In this document: positions 26,255-39,080 of the stretch, in pieces
Position numbering within the stretch: the stretch's first letter is position 1
Layout of the letters: every line of letters begins with the position of its first letter
Assembly: GCF_018991925.1 (NCBI RefSeq)
Contig: NW_024735312.1
Span: forward strand, 242,001-306,000
Direction: 5' to 3'
DNA from: Homarus americanus
Lineage: Eukaryota; Arthropoda; Malacostraca; Decapoda; Nephropidae
Length of the DNA: 64,000 nt
Notes under the pieces: generated by a model
The model's database searches: none
The model's input: the letters and a program-made list of their open reading frames with translations, nothing else
What the model was told of the DNA's origin: nothing
Translations under genes and position numbers: made by a program

Positions 26255-26310
26255 ACACACACACACACACACACACACGGGGAGGAAGGTGGGGAGGGGT
26301 GGGGGGGCAA
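26255..26310. repeat. (AC)n followed by a G-run tract
   Basis: Twelve AC units, then GGGGAGGAAGGTGGGGAGGG and a seven-G run, with strong quadruplex potential. Confidence 0.85.
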
Positions 26311-26390
26311 AACATGGAGTACCAGCCAGCAGTTTTTCGTTTTAACTGGTAATTTTACACCGTTACAATGGCCAGTGAGGAGGAGAGGCC

Positions 26391-26747
26391 GAGGTGTAGG
26401 AGGAGGAGGAGGAGGAAGAGGGGGGTAAAGGAAGATGGAGAAGAGTTCGAGAGAGGATGGTGAGGAGGAAGAGGGGTAAGAGAAGATGGGGAAGAGTTAG
26501 TAGGAGAAGGAGGAGTTAGTGAGAGGATGGTGAGGAGGAAGAGGGGTAAGAGAAGATGGGGAAGAGTTAGTAGGAGAAGGAGGAGTTAGTGAGAGGATGG
26601 TGAGGAGGAAGAGGGGTAAGAGAAGATGGGGAAGAGTTAGTAGGAGAAGGAGGAGTTAGTGAGAGGATGGTGAGGAGGAAGAGGGGTAAGAGAAGATGGG
26701 GAAGAGCAGGAGAAGGAGGAGTTAGCGAGAGGATGGGGAAAGAGAAG
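26391..26747. repeat. 70-bp purine-rich minisatellite, about 4.5 copies
   Basis: GAGAGGATGG starts at 26451, 26521, 26591 and 26661, exactly 70 bases apart, with nearly identical units. The + strand is almost pure purine (GAGGAAGAGGGGTAAGAG and similar), which favours triplex formation and pausing. Confidence 0.97.
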
Positions 26748-26748
26748 T

Positions 26749-26826
<78 letters not shown>

Positions 26827-26850
26827 TGTGTGTGTGTCTGTGTGTGTGTC
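26748..26850. repeat. (GT)n microsatellite
   Basis: About 50 GT units with CT interruptions near the right end, abutting the 70-bp array. Confidence 0.97.
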
Positions 26851-26937
26851 AGCAGACCATAGGATACGGGCATGGGAAACACGCAAACACTACACTCCAC
26901 CTGATCCAATACTCTCCTGTCAACTCCTGATATTCAG

Positions 26938-28236
26938 CTGCACCTCGTCAGCTCTGTACTCACTCCACTCCCTCGTCAACTCATAATTCGTTGCACCTCG
27001 CCAACTCAATACTCGCTGCACCTCGCCAACCTCAGCATTCGCCACCTCGCCAACTCAGTACCCGGGCTGCACCTCGCCAACTCAGTACTCGCTGCACCTC
27101 GTCAACCTTCCGCTAACACTAGCTGCACTCTCGTCAGCTCCCACCACTCCACCTCGTCAACTCATCGCCGTTGCACCTCGCCAACTCAATACTGCACCTC
27201 GCCAACTCACCCGCTGCACTCCGTCAACTCAATACCGCTGCACCTCGCCAACTCAGTACCCGCTGCACTCGCTGCCAACTCAGTACTCCGCACCTCGCAC
27301 GCTGCACTCGCCAACTCAGTACTCGCTGCACCTCGCCAACTCAGTACCCGCTGCACTCGCCAACTCAGTACCCGCTGTACCTCGTCAACTCAATACCGCT
27401 GCACTCGCCAACTCAGCACCCGCTGCACCTCGTCAACTCAATACTGCTGCACCTCACCAACTCAGTACCCGCTGCACCTCGCCAACTCAGTACCCGCTGC
27501 ACCTCGCCAACTCAGTACCCGCTGCACCTCGTCAACTCAATACTCGCTGCCTCGCCAACTCAATACTCGCTCGCCAACTCAGTAATCGCTGCACCTCGCC
27601 AACGCATTTCTACACTCGCGAAGCTCAGTACTCGCTGCACCTCGCCAACGCATTACTCTACACCTCGCCAGCTCAGTACTCGCTGCACCTCGCCAACGCA
27701 TTACTCCCTACACCTCGCCAGCTCAGTACTCGCTGCACCTCGCCAACGCATTACTCTACACCCGCCAGCTCAGTACTCGCTGTACCTCGTCAACTCAATA
27801 CTGCTGCACTCGCCAACTCAGTACCCGCTGCACTCGTCAACCTCAATACTGCTGCACCTTCAGTACCCGCTGCACCTCGCCAACTCACCCGCTGCACTCG
27901 CCAACTCAGTACCCGCTGCACCTCGCCAACTCAGTACCCGCTGCACCTCGCCATCTCAGTACCCGCTGCACCTCGTCACCTCGCCAACTCAATACTCGCT
28001 GCACCTCGCCAACGCATTACTCTACACCTCGCCAGCTCAGTACTCGCTGCACCTCGCCAACGCATTACTCTACACCTCGCCAGCTCAGTACTCGCTGCAC
28101 CTCGCCAACGCATTACTCTACACCTCGCCAGCTCAGTACTCGCTGCACCTCGCCAACGCATTACTCTACACCTCGCCAGCTCAGTACTCGCTGCACCTCG
28201 CCAACGCATTACTCTACACCTCGCCAGCTCAGCTCT
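26938..28236. repeat. About 24-25-bp minisatellite with a 48-bp higher-order block
   Basis: The basic unit is CACCTCGCCAACTCAGTACC plus CGCTG. The first kilobase is ragged with many one- to five-base deletions. From about 27965 to 28236 the array becomes a clean 48-bp dimer (one half CTCGCCAACGCATTACTCTA, the other CTCGCCAGCTCAGTACTCGC), nearly identical over five copies. The long frames (360 residues on +, a 16-residue repeat on -) are array artefacts. Confidence 0.97.
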
Positions 28237-28321
28237 TCCTAACCCTGGCTTAACTAAAGTAGGTTACCTGGTCACGAGGGGGGGGGGGTTAACTCTGAAT
28301 TAGTAGGAGTTGGAGACGAAG

Positions 28322-28424
28322 TAGTGGTGATGGTGGTGGGAGTGGTGATCATGGTGGGAGTGGTGATGGTGGTGGTAGTGGTGATCATGGTGGGAGTGGT
28401 GATGATGGTGGTAGTGGTGGGGAG
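28322..28424. repeat. GGTGGTAGTGGTGATCATGG-type short array
   Basis: About three copies of a 33-36-bp GGT-rich unit. Confidence 0.85.
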
Positions 28425-28513
28425 AGTAATCTTGGACACGAAACCAAACTTAATAATTAACCCAGCCCAACCCAGCACTACCCCCAACCTAATCTACCCG
28501 AAGCTTAACGTTC

Positions 28514-28569
28514 CCCTAACCTAATCTAACCTAACCTAACCTAACCTAACCCAACCTAACCCAACCTAC
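28514..28569. repeat. Interstitial telomere-like tract (CCTAA)n
   Basis: About eleven CCTAA or CCCAA units, the longest such tract in the window. TTAGG is the ancestral arthropod telomere repeat. It sits deep within unique sequence rather than at an end. Confidence 0.85.
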
Positions 28570-29517
28570 TCCTAACAAGAACGAAACCCGATTGGGGATT
28601 AGGGATTATTGTTCTCTGCATAGTGCTAGTTAATGGTGACGTTAATAATTTATTTTTCTTATTAAAAAAAAAGAACGTCGAATTGTTCTCGACGTAAATA
28701 AAAGAATAGTGTCGATCTTGGAATCAGAGTCTAGGTGTCGTTGGTAGTCGAGCCAACCATGACGCCCTGCAAGTTCGGTACACAAGTATGTTTTGAGAAC
28801 TGGGGCTTAATGACAGTGTTTGTAAAGGATAGGTTCTTGTGTGTGAGTGTGTGTGTGAGTGTGATATGTTGTGTTTACCGTCACACGCTGTCCTGGGATA
28901 CAAAAAGATCCATAAGAAGATCTTAATTAATTTTCGTTGACAGAAGGAACACGCAAGGAACCTCAACTGGATGAATGTCAAAGGTTTATGCGTGTGATTT
29001 TTTATTTTATTGTAAACGTCTCTGAAAGGGGAGAGGTGGAGCTGAAAGCATAATGGTTCTGCCGACCCGAAAACAAACATACCAAGAAATGGTTTAGAAG
29101 CTGAGGCAGGGCGTGTGTAGTGCAGCGCGTGCAGGGAGACGGATGTAGCGGTCAACCACTAAGTGTCCTCCTCACTTGACACAAACGCACTTTACTGCTG
29201 GCCATCGTATTGGAACTAGATTGGAAAGTTTGTTGTCGAGGGAAGGGAAGACAAGGCTGAAGGATGGTGGAGATCGACGTGTGACCGTAGACAGTTTGTA
29301 CCGGAGTGTCTGGACGTACGGATGGTTAATCACAGACGACCTGGCTTTGTGTCTGAGAAGTACACTACTGAGAACTGGCCTGGGGTTAAAGTGATGTAAG
29401 AAGAAGCTTCTAACAGTTGTACAGACTAGACCTTCACCTCTGAGATTACAGGATACGATCAGGTTCCTTCACAACATGCGCTTAAGTATATCAGGGCACA
29501 GAAGTGGTTAATTGTAT

Positions 29518-29521
<4 letters not shown>
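28570..29521. other. Unique sequence, no supported gene
   Basis: A perfect 7-bp hairpin (ACGTCGA at 28675, TCGACGT at 28689, 7-base loop) lies beside an A run. Open frames at 28724-29155 (-) and 29176-29394 (+) have no support. Confidence 0.3.
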
Positions 29522-29567
<46 letters not shown>

Positions 29568-29585
29568 CATCATCATTATTATTAT
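29522..29585. repeat. (TTA)n microsatellite
   Basis: About 21 triplets with TCA interruptions. Confidence 0.95.
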
Positions 29586-30106
29586 TGGTTAAGGCTTAAG
29601 GCAGTCAGATTGTGTTAGTGAGGGGGGGGGGAGGGGCGGTTGGACAGAGTGGGACTGTAACGCCGGCGTCAGGTGGGAAGATTTACTGCGTCTTCATGCC
29701 AATTATAGCTGACTCCCCGCCATGAAATATAGTTTGTGGTTCATCGAGTCAGTTAATGCCTCGGAAAGAATCACCTCTATGCCGACGTGTTACCCATCCA
29801 CTCGTGATGGCGAGATGCTGCTGGGCCGACAGAGATAGTGGACCATCAGTGATTTCGTGGCTTGGCTTTGTCTTGCCTCTCCCCGCCATCATATACGTTT
29901 CTTAGTACAGGTACTTACGTAATCACACTCATGAACATGTCGCGTTTAATGTCGAAATCTAGGTTACTTATTTTCATTTATGAATATCAGATTGAATATG
30001 TGTTTAAATGTATATTTCATGAAATAATTAAGGGCTCGTAAAGGTGTGGAGTGGGCTGATTCCTGCTGGTAGTAGACCAGATGAGACTTAACTGTTAGTT
30101 GTGTCC

Positions 30107-30109
<3 letters not shown>
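29586..30109. other. Unique sequence, nothing recognised
   Basis: A G run at 29622-29638, otherwise ordinary. Confidence 0.35.

Positions 30110-30139
<30 letters not shown>
30110..30139. repeat. (GA)n microsatellite
   Basis: Fourteen GA units. Confidence 0.95.
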
Positions 30140-30144
<5 letters not shown>

Positions 30145-30689
30145 TGTGTTTGTGTGTGCTTCGTGTACACTAGCTCGTCTCCCTCACACCACCACAACAC
30201 GCCACCGCTGTACTGGCACTGATCTGCCTTTCAATATCGAGTATGGCCGACCGTTAAGACACTATAGGCGGGAGGTGTAGAGCTTGCTGCCAACACAACA
30301 ACGTCCCTCTCAGTTGGCGTGTTGAGGAACAGCAAGACCGTACAGGGAGCCCCTGAATTAACCGCACCTGTGCGGTAAACGCTACGGTAACTCACCCACC
30401 ACCCTGGCTAAACGTTATCCGCGGAACACGATTCATTGGTCTATTTAGATCGTGATCCCAAGTACCGCAGAGTAAAAATAGCTGACGACTCGTTAAGGAC
30501 AGTGTGGATAAGGCACACTGTTTACTGTCTTCACTGTACAGCCATAAACAAATATCGAGACTCCGGGGTCCCATAGGACAGAAAACGAGCGATAACCTCA
30601 GACGCGACCATGTATGGGTTAGGCTGGTCTACGTCCGTGTTTCATAATCTTTCGGACGATTGGTAGGTCTTGATACTTTTTGGATTAGC

Positions 30690-30912
30690 TATACAAAGAG
30701 ACAGCGTGGTCGGTACAACACTCGACAGCTGAAGGTGCCCCAGTATCAAATCAACTATCCCTAGGACAGGAGGCGATCCTTATATCCACTCGACCACACC
30801 CATACTACCGAGTAGACGGAGGCAGTGTACCGAAGAAACCTTCACCCACCCGGCCTGGAACAAACCCAGGACCACATGGGGGAGGGTTAAGCACTTCTCT
30901 ACGATGCTCAGT
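30690..30912 (-). mobile_element. tRNA-derived SINE relic, minus strand
   Basis: Read on the minus strand, GTGTGGTCGAGTGGATATAAGG (30800 leftward) resembles the A-box region of a Leu-type tRNA. About 50 bases on, a diverged B-box region, TTGATTTGATACTGGGGCAC, follows. To the right, minus-strand CCTGG-GTTTGTT-CCAGG (30870 to 30854) forms a perfect 5-bp stem and 7-base loop typical of a T arm, followed by GCCGGGTGGGTGAAGG. Two tRNA-like modules in tandem suggest a dimeric SINE or two nested copies. A working tRNA is excluded by the missing cloverleaf. Confidence 0.45.
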
Positions 30913-32238
30913 GTGTTGGTCCTGCCACCGGCTTATGCCCACTTTATTTACTCTTATTTAGCCTACTGCCAAGTCTCCATGTGGTCTACACTTGGGATGC
31001 CCTTTGTCTTCTGAGTCTACTCCTTTTCTGTCTATACTCCTACATGTTTACTCTGAAAATTTCATATATTCCCAGAATGTCTACTATCAATTAACGATCT
31101 CTGAACGTTACCTAACCTAACATAGACCAAATGGGAACAGTAGCCGTCTTGAGAGTCAGTGACCCGTCAGCTGGGCCACTCAGTTCCACATTCGTTCATA
31201 GTAGAACCTGGTATTATTCTTCAGGCTATAAATATCTTCAAGAAAGTATCAAGGTTGTCATTACGCCAGAATTTTATATGTAATCTCCTCACTCCCCTGT
31301 GTTGATCGTGAGCGAGTTTCCTGACACTATACGCCTCGCTAGCTAGGACGAGACAAGTTGAAGGAATGATAATAATTAACTCACGACTCAACCTCACTTA
31401 ACTTTGCATGAGAATATTTATTAACAGTACACCTGACGCGGGATATTTTATCGTAATGACGTTTGATTTGTTCGTAATTACAAGTCGTATTCAATATGAG
31501 AGGCGATTATACTGTATTGGTGGTGGTAGTGGGATGACCCTCCTCGCCTGCGGCCTCCCCGGGGGCTTGTGAGTCACCCCATCTTCTCGTGAGGCAGATA
31601 TTGTGTCTTTGTGAGTCCCCGCTGTTTCATCCGCTCATATCTATCCAGTCATGTGTCTACCATACGTCCATCCGTCCGTACATCACAGAACGTTAACATG
31701 GCTGCTCCACAAGTACAGTCGTCTAGTCAGTGTATGACAGACAGGGTTCAGATTCACCAAAAATTGCAATGGAAACAAATGCGGTATTATTATGTTGGCG
31801 AGTCTCCCGAAGAACACACCAAGAACATTGAGACATCTAAGAGGCAAGACCAAGACTACCCCATGACCTGTAGTTAGTGTGTGTGAGTGACGATGTGAAG
31901 TACTTGGTATCATCAGAGTACTCAGGCTATATTACCATTAATACAGTACACACAAATAAGAGGGATCGGTGGGAGAACATTGTCAAGAACTTTAGACATA
32001 TAGATAGATATTTTATTGACCACAAATTATGAGTACAGAGTTTACACACTGTATGTGTTTAAGAAAGTAAATGTTGGTGTTTAAACATAACAATTTTAAA
32101 GCCGTTATTGTGAAGTTATTGTTAGATTAGTGAAATAACGGTGACAGGACGTTAATGAAGCTATATGACTTGATGTTGGTGGTGACCTGCCATGCTGTGG
32201 TGTAGGATGGTGGGGGTATGGTGTGGTTGTGCTGGCTG
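30913..32238. other. Unique sequence, no supported gene
   Basis: An 88-codon frame at 31611-31877 has varied composition but only a weak start context. A CCTAACCTAACATA block lies near 31110. Confidence 0.3.
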
Positions 32239-32562
32239 GGAGTGTGGAGATGGTGGTGTGAGGGTGTTGTTATGGGGTGGTGGTGTGAGGGCGTTGTTAT
32301 GGGGTGGTGGTGTGAGGGTGTTGTTATGAGGTGGTGGTGTGAGGGTGTTGTTATGGGGGTGGTGGTGTGTTAGTGGTGTTGTTATGGGGGTGGTGGTGGA
32401 GGTGGTGGTGTGTGAGGGTGTTGTTATGGGGGTGGTGGTGTGAGGGTGAATGGGGGTGGTGGTGTGAGGGTGTTGTTATGGGGTGTGAGGGTGTGGTGTG
32501 AGGGTGTTGTTATGAGGTGGTGGTGTGAGGGTGTTGTTATGGGGGTGGTGGTGTGAGGTGAA
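32239..32562. repeat. About 27-bp G/T-rich minisatellite, about 12 copies
   Basis: The unit GGTGTGAGGGTGTTGTTATG plus GGGTGGT has 25-27-bp variants and internal deletions. The + strand has almost no C. Confidence 0.95.
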
Positions 32563-33335
<773 letters not shown>

Positions 33336-33533
33336 AAAAAGAGAGAGAAAGAAATATGTTAGTCAGCTGTGAGGGTGTGGTGAGTGGTCATTCCAGAGCC
33401 GTCTATCTACGGTTCTGGTTCATTCCTTCCCAGGGTGTCACCTACTTACTGTTTTGGTCGAGAGACATAGAGAGATGATACTTGTTATCGCTCAAAAAAT
33501 AATAATATGCAATATGCAAGTTGAGGAACTGTG

Positions 33534-33591
<58 letters not shown>
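33534..33591. repeat. (GA)n microsatellite
   Basis: About 29 GA units, followed 50 bases later by a C-rich tract. Confidence 0.97.
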
Positions 33592-33594
<3 letters not shown>

Positions 33595-33935
33595 AGTAAA
33601 GTGGAGGGATATGTTATCATCCCCTCCTCTTCCTCACCGCCCTCCCCCCCCCCAGTGGTGTTCACGTCCCCCCCCTCCCCTCTCCCGTAACTGGATCACG
33701 TCTTGTCATCGTCATCAGTTGCAAGGGTAATCATACTTAACATCTTTTGATAATTCGAGGCGTGTCAGTGGCCAGTAGGTAGTGGCGACGCTGACCAGTT
33801 GTGGGTGGGTGGGAAGCGATGTTCCTCGTGGGCGTTACTATGGGGGAAAAGGACCGTAGGAGCCGTGGCAATGGTCGTAACAACGGGAAGTGGATGTCGT
33901 AACTTATAATCCAGTGTGTTAGATGTGCGACTGTG

Positions 33936-34078
33936 TAGGGTGTGTGGGGGATGATGTATCTGTGTGTGTATATATGTGTTTCTGTGTATGTGTGTGTTTG
34001 TGTGTCTGTATACCTGCATGCGTATGTGTGTTTGTGTGTGTGTGTCTCTGTCTGTCTGTCTGTGTGTATGTGTGTTAT
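33936..34078. repeat. Degenerate GT-rich tract
   Basis: Interrupted (GT)n with TATA, TTT and (CTGT) interruptions; an old microsatellite. Confidence 0.8.
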
Positions 34079-34095
34079 GAGCGTGACCTTCAAGC

Positions 34096-34420
34096 AGTTA
34101 CCCCACCTTTGTTCCTGGCCTTGGACGGCTGCCCCACCCTTGTTCCTGGCCTTGGACGGCTGCCCCACCCTTGTTCCTGGCCTTGGACGGCTGCCCCACC
34201 CTGACCTGGTTCCTGGCTCCTTGACGGCTGCCTCACCCTTGTTCCTGGCCTTGGACGGCTGCCCCACCCTTGTTCCTGGCCTTGGACGGCTGCCCCACCC
34301 TTGTTCCTGGCCTTGGACGGCTGCCCCACCCTTGTTCCTGGCCTTGGACGGCTGCCCCACCCTTGTTCCTGGCCTTGGACGGCTGCCCCACCCTTGTTTC
34401 TGCCCTTGGACGTCCGCCCT
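34096..34420. repeat. 31-bp minisatellite, about 10 copies
   Basis: The unit is TGTTCCTGGCCTTGGACGGC plus TGCCCCACCCT; period 31 is measured from 34141 to 34172. One copy (34195-34235) has a rearranged CTGACCTGG segment. All frames on both strands are open by composition. Confidence 0.97.
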
Positions 34421-35305
34421 TAATTATACCTGGCCTGGGAGGACTGCACCTACTAGAATGTGTCCTGGGGCGGCTCTCCTACACTTTGGTCACACAAATA
34501 ATGTTCCTCTCTGTTCATTCCTCTACAATTTCGCCACCGGTATTATGACCAGGGCTCGTTAAGGACACCTGTTGCTACCGGCTCTCGGACACTCCATTTA
34601 GGATGTCATTCTTGGCATTTTTATTATGAATTGGAGTTCTTGACACGCTCTTGATGGTTATAATTGCTGTGATAAGTTACCATGATTGCTCAGAGGAAAA
34701 TAGACGATGTGATTCGATAGGAGGCCAAAGTGGTGGTAGACGCCGTGATGACTGCGGGTAATGTGAGTAAGTATATTGTTTATTTTTCTTGGGCTTGTCG
34801 TTGTGTTGTTGTAGTAGAAAGTGCATCACACACGCCCGCGGCACCACCTCGCCTCCCACCTATTATTTTACCGCACATTTTTTATACCCGAAATTACATG
34901 TTACAACTTTTGGCCACATTTTTAACATGAATTTTGCGTGAGCAGTGATTAACCTGTCGGCACTGTAATTACCGCTGTGTTCCTCAATAATGTAATTTCT
35001 GGAGACAAGGTTAGGATATTTGTGGTTGGGACCTGAGGATGATGTCGGCTACTACTGTACACTTGAGAATTAGAATCTGGGAGCAACTGGCCGCGTCGCA
35101 TTCTGGGTACAGTGACCACTCCTCCACCACTAACACAAATATATATATATATATATTTTTTTTAATGAATCTTAGTTTACATGTTGTTAGAGTGGCTGTA
35201 AATATTAGTGAGTGCTGGTAGTGAGTATTTGCTGGGACTGGCGTTAAACAAATATAGATTGACCCTCACGACCAGTGCTGTGACTACCTTGACCTTTGTG
35301 TGTGT

Positions 35306-35307
<2 letters not shown>
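34421..35307. other. Unique sequence, no supported gene
   Basis: A short (TA)n at 35141-35156. No start, splice or domain evidence. Confidence 0.35.

Positions 35308-35382
<75 letters not shown>
35308..35382. repeat. (AAT)n microsatellite, probable retroelement tail
   Basis: About 25 AAT units directly abut a sequence shared with 57415-57600. On the minus strand the order is element followed by (ATT)n, as expected for the 3' tail of a non-LTR element. Confidence 0.9.
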
Positions 35383-35545
35383 TAACGGTTTATTGAAAGA
35401 ATATGGCTGCCAAAAGGCTGAAAATATACATTGGACATAAATGACTTATTACATACATTGGTGGTTTAACAAAAGCCTTCATTAGAGAAGGTAAAGGAAC
35501 ATACAGTGAACATACAGATTATTGTAGGTGTTGAACAGCAAACTC
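35383..35545 (-). mobile_element. 3' end of a non-LTR retroelement, truncated copy
   Basis: TTAACGGTTTATTGAAAGAA, CAAAAGGCTGAAA, TTACATAC and TTTAACAAAAG recur in the same order at 57415-57530, so the two are copies of one dispersed repeat. Homology ends where the 45-bp minisatellite begins, as in a 5'-truncated LINE or SINE insert. Confidence 0.55.
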
Positions 35546-35547
35546 GT

Positions 35548-36543
35548 AGTGTAGTAACTCCCTCCCAGATGGTGTTAGGAGGGACCTCACGTGGTGTAGT
35601 AGTTCCCTCACAGATGGTGTTATGCGGGGCCTCACGTGGTGTAGTAATTCCCTCACAGATGGTGTTAGGAGGGGCCTCACGGTGTAGTAATTCCCTCACA
35701 GATGGTGTTATGCGGGGCCTCACGTGGTGTAGTAATTCCCTCACAGATGGTGTTATGAGGGCCTCACGTGGTGTGTAATTTCTCACAGATGGTGTTATGA
35801 GGGCCTCACGTGGTGTAGTAATTCCCTCACAGATGATGGTGTTATGGGGGCCTCACGTGGTGTAGTAATTCCCTCACAGATGGTGTTATGAGGGGCCTCA
35901 CGTGGTGTAGATGGGTGTTAGGGGCCTCAAATTCCCTCACAGATGTGTTATGTTCCCCTCACAGATGGTGTTATGAGGGGCCTGATGGTGTAGTAATTCC
36001 CTCACAGATGTGTTATGAGGGGCCTCACGTGGTGTAGTAATTCCCTCACAGATGGTGTTAGGGGCCTGTGGTGTAGTAATTCCCTCACAGATGGTGTTAT
36101 GCGGGCCTCACGTGGTGTAGTAATTCCTTCACAGATGGTGTATGAGGGGCCTCACGTGGTGTAATAATTCCCTCACAGATGGTGTTATGAGGGGCCTCAC
36201 GTGGTGTAATAATTCCTCACAGATGGTGTTATGAGGGCCTCGTGGTGTAGTAATTCCCTCACAGATGGTGTTATGAGGGGCCTCACGTGGTGTAGTAATT
36301 CCCTCACAGATGGTGTTATGAGGGGCCTCACGTGGTGTAGTAATTCCCTCACATATGGTGTTATGCGGGGCCTCACGTGGTGTAGTAATTCCCTCACAGA
36401 TGGTGTTATGAGGGGTCTCACGTGGTGTAGTAATTCCCTCACAGATGGTGTTATGAGGGGCCTCACGTGGTGTAGTAACTCCTTCACTTTTGGTGTTATG
36501 AGGGACCTGACGTGGTGTAGTAATTCCCTCACAGATGGTGTTA
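35548..36543. repeat. 45-bp minisatellite, about 23 copies
   Basis: The unit contains GTAGTAATTCCCTCACAGAT, then GGTGTTATGAGGGGCCTCAC, then GTGGT. The period is 45 in the regular right half (36240-36540). The middle (35760-36140) has many partial units. The 15-residue repeats on both strands are open because 45 is a multiple of three and the unit has no stop. Confidence 0.97.
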
Positions 36544-36905
36544 TATTAGTGAGGTGTGGTCCCAGGCCTTCCTATCGTAGACGGATTAACACATGGCTGG
36601 TTGTTGGGTCTCACGGGCCGTTATCACTGGGTACCTGGGACCTCACTGTGTGAAGGTTAACTTGGGTACGACTGTTACTGTTGAGTTGTTCTCACTGACT
36701 TAAGCACTGTTCACCACTGTTCACCTCTGTTTAACACTGGTTCCATTCCTTTCCTAAATGAAATAGTAACTTCTGGCGAGAACTTGTTGATATTCCGGTG
36801 GGGAGGAGGGTTCAGGGGAGGGAGTTGGTATGGGCCAACTTAACAGTTGACCTGGCTGCTCCGAGAGGAGCACCAGGTATGTCTTGACCCTTCGGTGGTC
36901 AAGGA

Positions 36906-36906
<1 letters not shown>
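36544..36906. other. Unique sequence, nothing recognised
   Basis: Ordinary sequence between two repeats. Confidence 0.35.
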
Positions 36907-36937
<31 letters not shown>

Positions 36938-36973
36938 TTTGTTTGTGTTTGTTTGTTTGTTTGTTTGTTTGTG
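36907..36973. repeat. (GT)n(TTTG)n microsatellite
   Basis: About 14 GT units pass into GTTT units. Confidence 0.95.
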
Positions 36974-38243
36974 TGGAGAGAGAGTATTGAGCCACGTATT
37001 AGTGGTACGTCTGCTAAATTCTGGTGGTTACCATCAATACATGTAAACGTCACTGGTGGCATGGGTGAACACTGACATGACGCTTATTGTATTGTGTCCT
37101 TGTCGCCTTCATACTTCTCCCTACCTCTTACCGGTTTTTTTTACTGGTTCAGCTGTTGAGATTATTTACAGCGTTACTTTTAAATTTGGTAAAATTATGC
37201 TTATAGACACCTGTGGATAGTGAACATCCTTAGTGGTTCACGATACGTCGCGCTATGAAGAGTATGGATATTGATCGTCATTAGGAAGGTCACGACGCTG
37301 AATGATATATCTTGAAGTTGTGTACAGTAGTGTTTCTTTGTAGTGATTTATTGACATTTAATAAACGACCAACAAGTTAACCTTAGGTATTAAGGCGGCC
37401 GCTGATGGAGGGTGTACTGTAGGTCGGGTGAGAAGGGGAGCGTGTGTTATTAACCTCTTTCGGCAGGTATTGTGTCCCTGGCAAGTTTAAATGGGTCTGA
37501 AGATGACGATATAATGTATACTATACTTAGTGTTGGGGGGCGGGAGTGGGGTAGATATACAGTAGGCAGGGTCAACATGTACTCATGTGGCCGACAGCGT
37601 GAAATTTGGTAAACAAGGGGTTTAAGGAATGTTGTGTAAAATGAATGTTAGACAAATTATGCCAGCAATGTATTGTGCTCATGTAAGGAGCTGCTGATAT
37701 TGACTCCGCCCTTGAGCACCAGTACTGTACTTGCCTGGCACCCGCCCAGAGACCAGGCATACATGTTAGGCTGCCAACTTACATGTATAACCATTTTACC
37801 CTGGTCAAGAAGTTACAGCCGTCATGAAGGAAAGGTTAAGTCAAACAATGGCTTGTGGCTGAGAAACATCTCCATGTAAGTTCGTCTAAATACTGTATAA
37901 TGACAAAGAGATATTGCCTCTGTGTAACAGGTCGCTCATGTTGACAAGCTATGCCTGTTTTGGCCCATCACAAGTTATAATTCGTCTACTGGAGTAACGA
38001 GGCCCACACGTGAAGGCGGAAGGCGTTCATCAGGGAGCGTTACTGAATACCCACTTTGTTCATATCAGGTTGAGTGTATCACAGGAGATCAATTATTCAC
38101 CTCCATCTCCAACTTTCCAAGTATTTTTATTTGAAGAATGCTGAGTTAAGGATAGTGCTACACCATGGACACCTTTATTTACTAGTGGATTATGGTCGTT
38201 GTTTTCGGTTTTGACCAGACCATCACGGAGTATGGTGGGGGGG

Positions 38244-38246
<3 letters not shown>
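36974..38246. other. Unique sequence, no supported gene
   Basis: A donor-like CCAT/GTAAGTTC at 37874 ends a 68-codon frame (37673-37879), but no good acceptor precedes it. Confidence 0.3.

Positions 38247-38291
<45 letters not shown>
38247..38291. repeat. (AC)n microsatellite
   Basis: About 22 AC units. Confidence 0.97.
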
Positions 38292-38292
<1 letters not shown>

Positions 38293-38936
38293 CTCCTTTG
38301 GTTTCAGCCATGTCTGGGACTCCATTGTCCACGTCACTTGACAGTTGAAATATCTCGACATTTATGAAGAACACACCCACAAGACCCCGCTGTTTAATGT
38401 GGCTGTGAATCACAGTTCTAAACACAGTATGAATTTACTGAATTGCTTGGCTCACTTTTCTTGAGCCTGTTTGTGCAGTGAAGACTTGGGAGAAGTATAG
38501 GTGGGTCAAAGATGAGGCTGGTGAGGGAACATTGTCACACCACAACAACTCGTACACGTAAGCTTGGTGGGGCTTCACGGACACTGAGCTGCCTTCATTA
38601 ACAAACTATACTAATGACTGTCCCTCTCTCTCCTACCGGAAAATGATTGCCCCCTTATATGAACCGGACACATTACTCCTACGACTAATGTACCTTATTA
38701 TTATTTAGTCCAGTTTGCCTTAAAGTTCCTTCCTACAGAAACATTCACTATCTCTGCCACAGTGGAGCAGCTTTTCTACTGTACCTCACCACAAGTGGGG
38801 GGTGGTGAGTGGCGCCTCAGTGAAGTGTATAAGAGTCGAGAGTAAATTACAGTAGGTTCGAGTTTGTGGTGAATCATTATAATAGTATTGATGTAATCGA
38901 TCAGTGATTGACCTTGGTATTCAAATTTGAGAGTAT
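38292..38936. other. Unique sequence, nothing recognised
   Basis: No supported open frame or repeat. Confidence 0.35.
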
Positions 38937-38975
38937 AAATATTATTATTATTATTATTATTACTCTTAGTCTTGC

Positions 38976-39027
<52 letters not shown>

Positions 39028-39080
39028 TTTTATTTTTTTATTATTAGTATTATCATTATTATTAGTAGTAGTAGTAGTAA
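38937..39080. repeat. Compound (ATT)n microsatellite
   Basis: ATT runs interrupted by CTCTTAGTCTTGCTG, then TAG triplets at the right end. Confidence 0.95.

Noticed and set aside
27171..28253. 360-residue + frame
   Set aside because: It lies entirely within the 24-48-bp array; composition follows the repeat.
35466..36653. 15-residue repeat proteins on both strands
   Set aside because: The 45-bp unit is a multiple of three and stop-free on both strands; indels break any single frame across the array.
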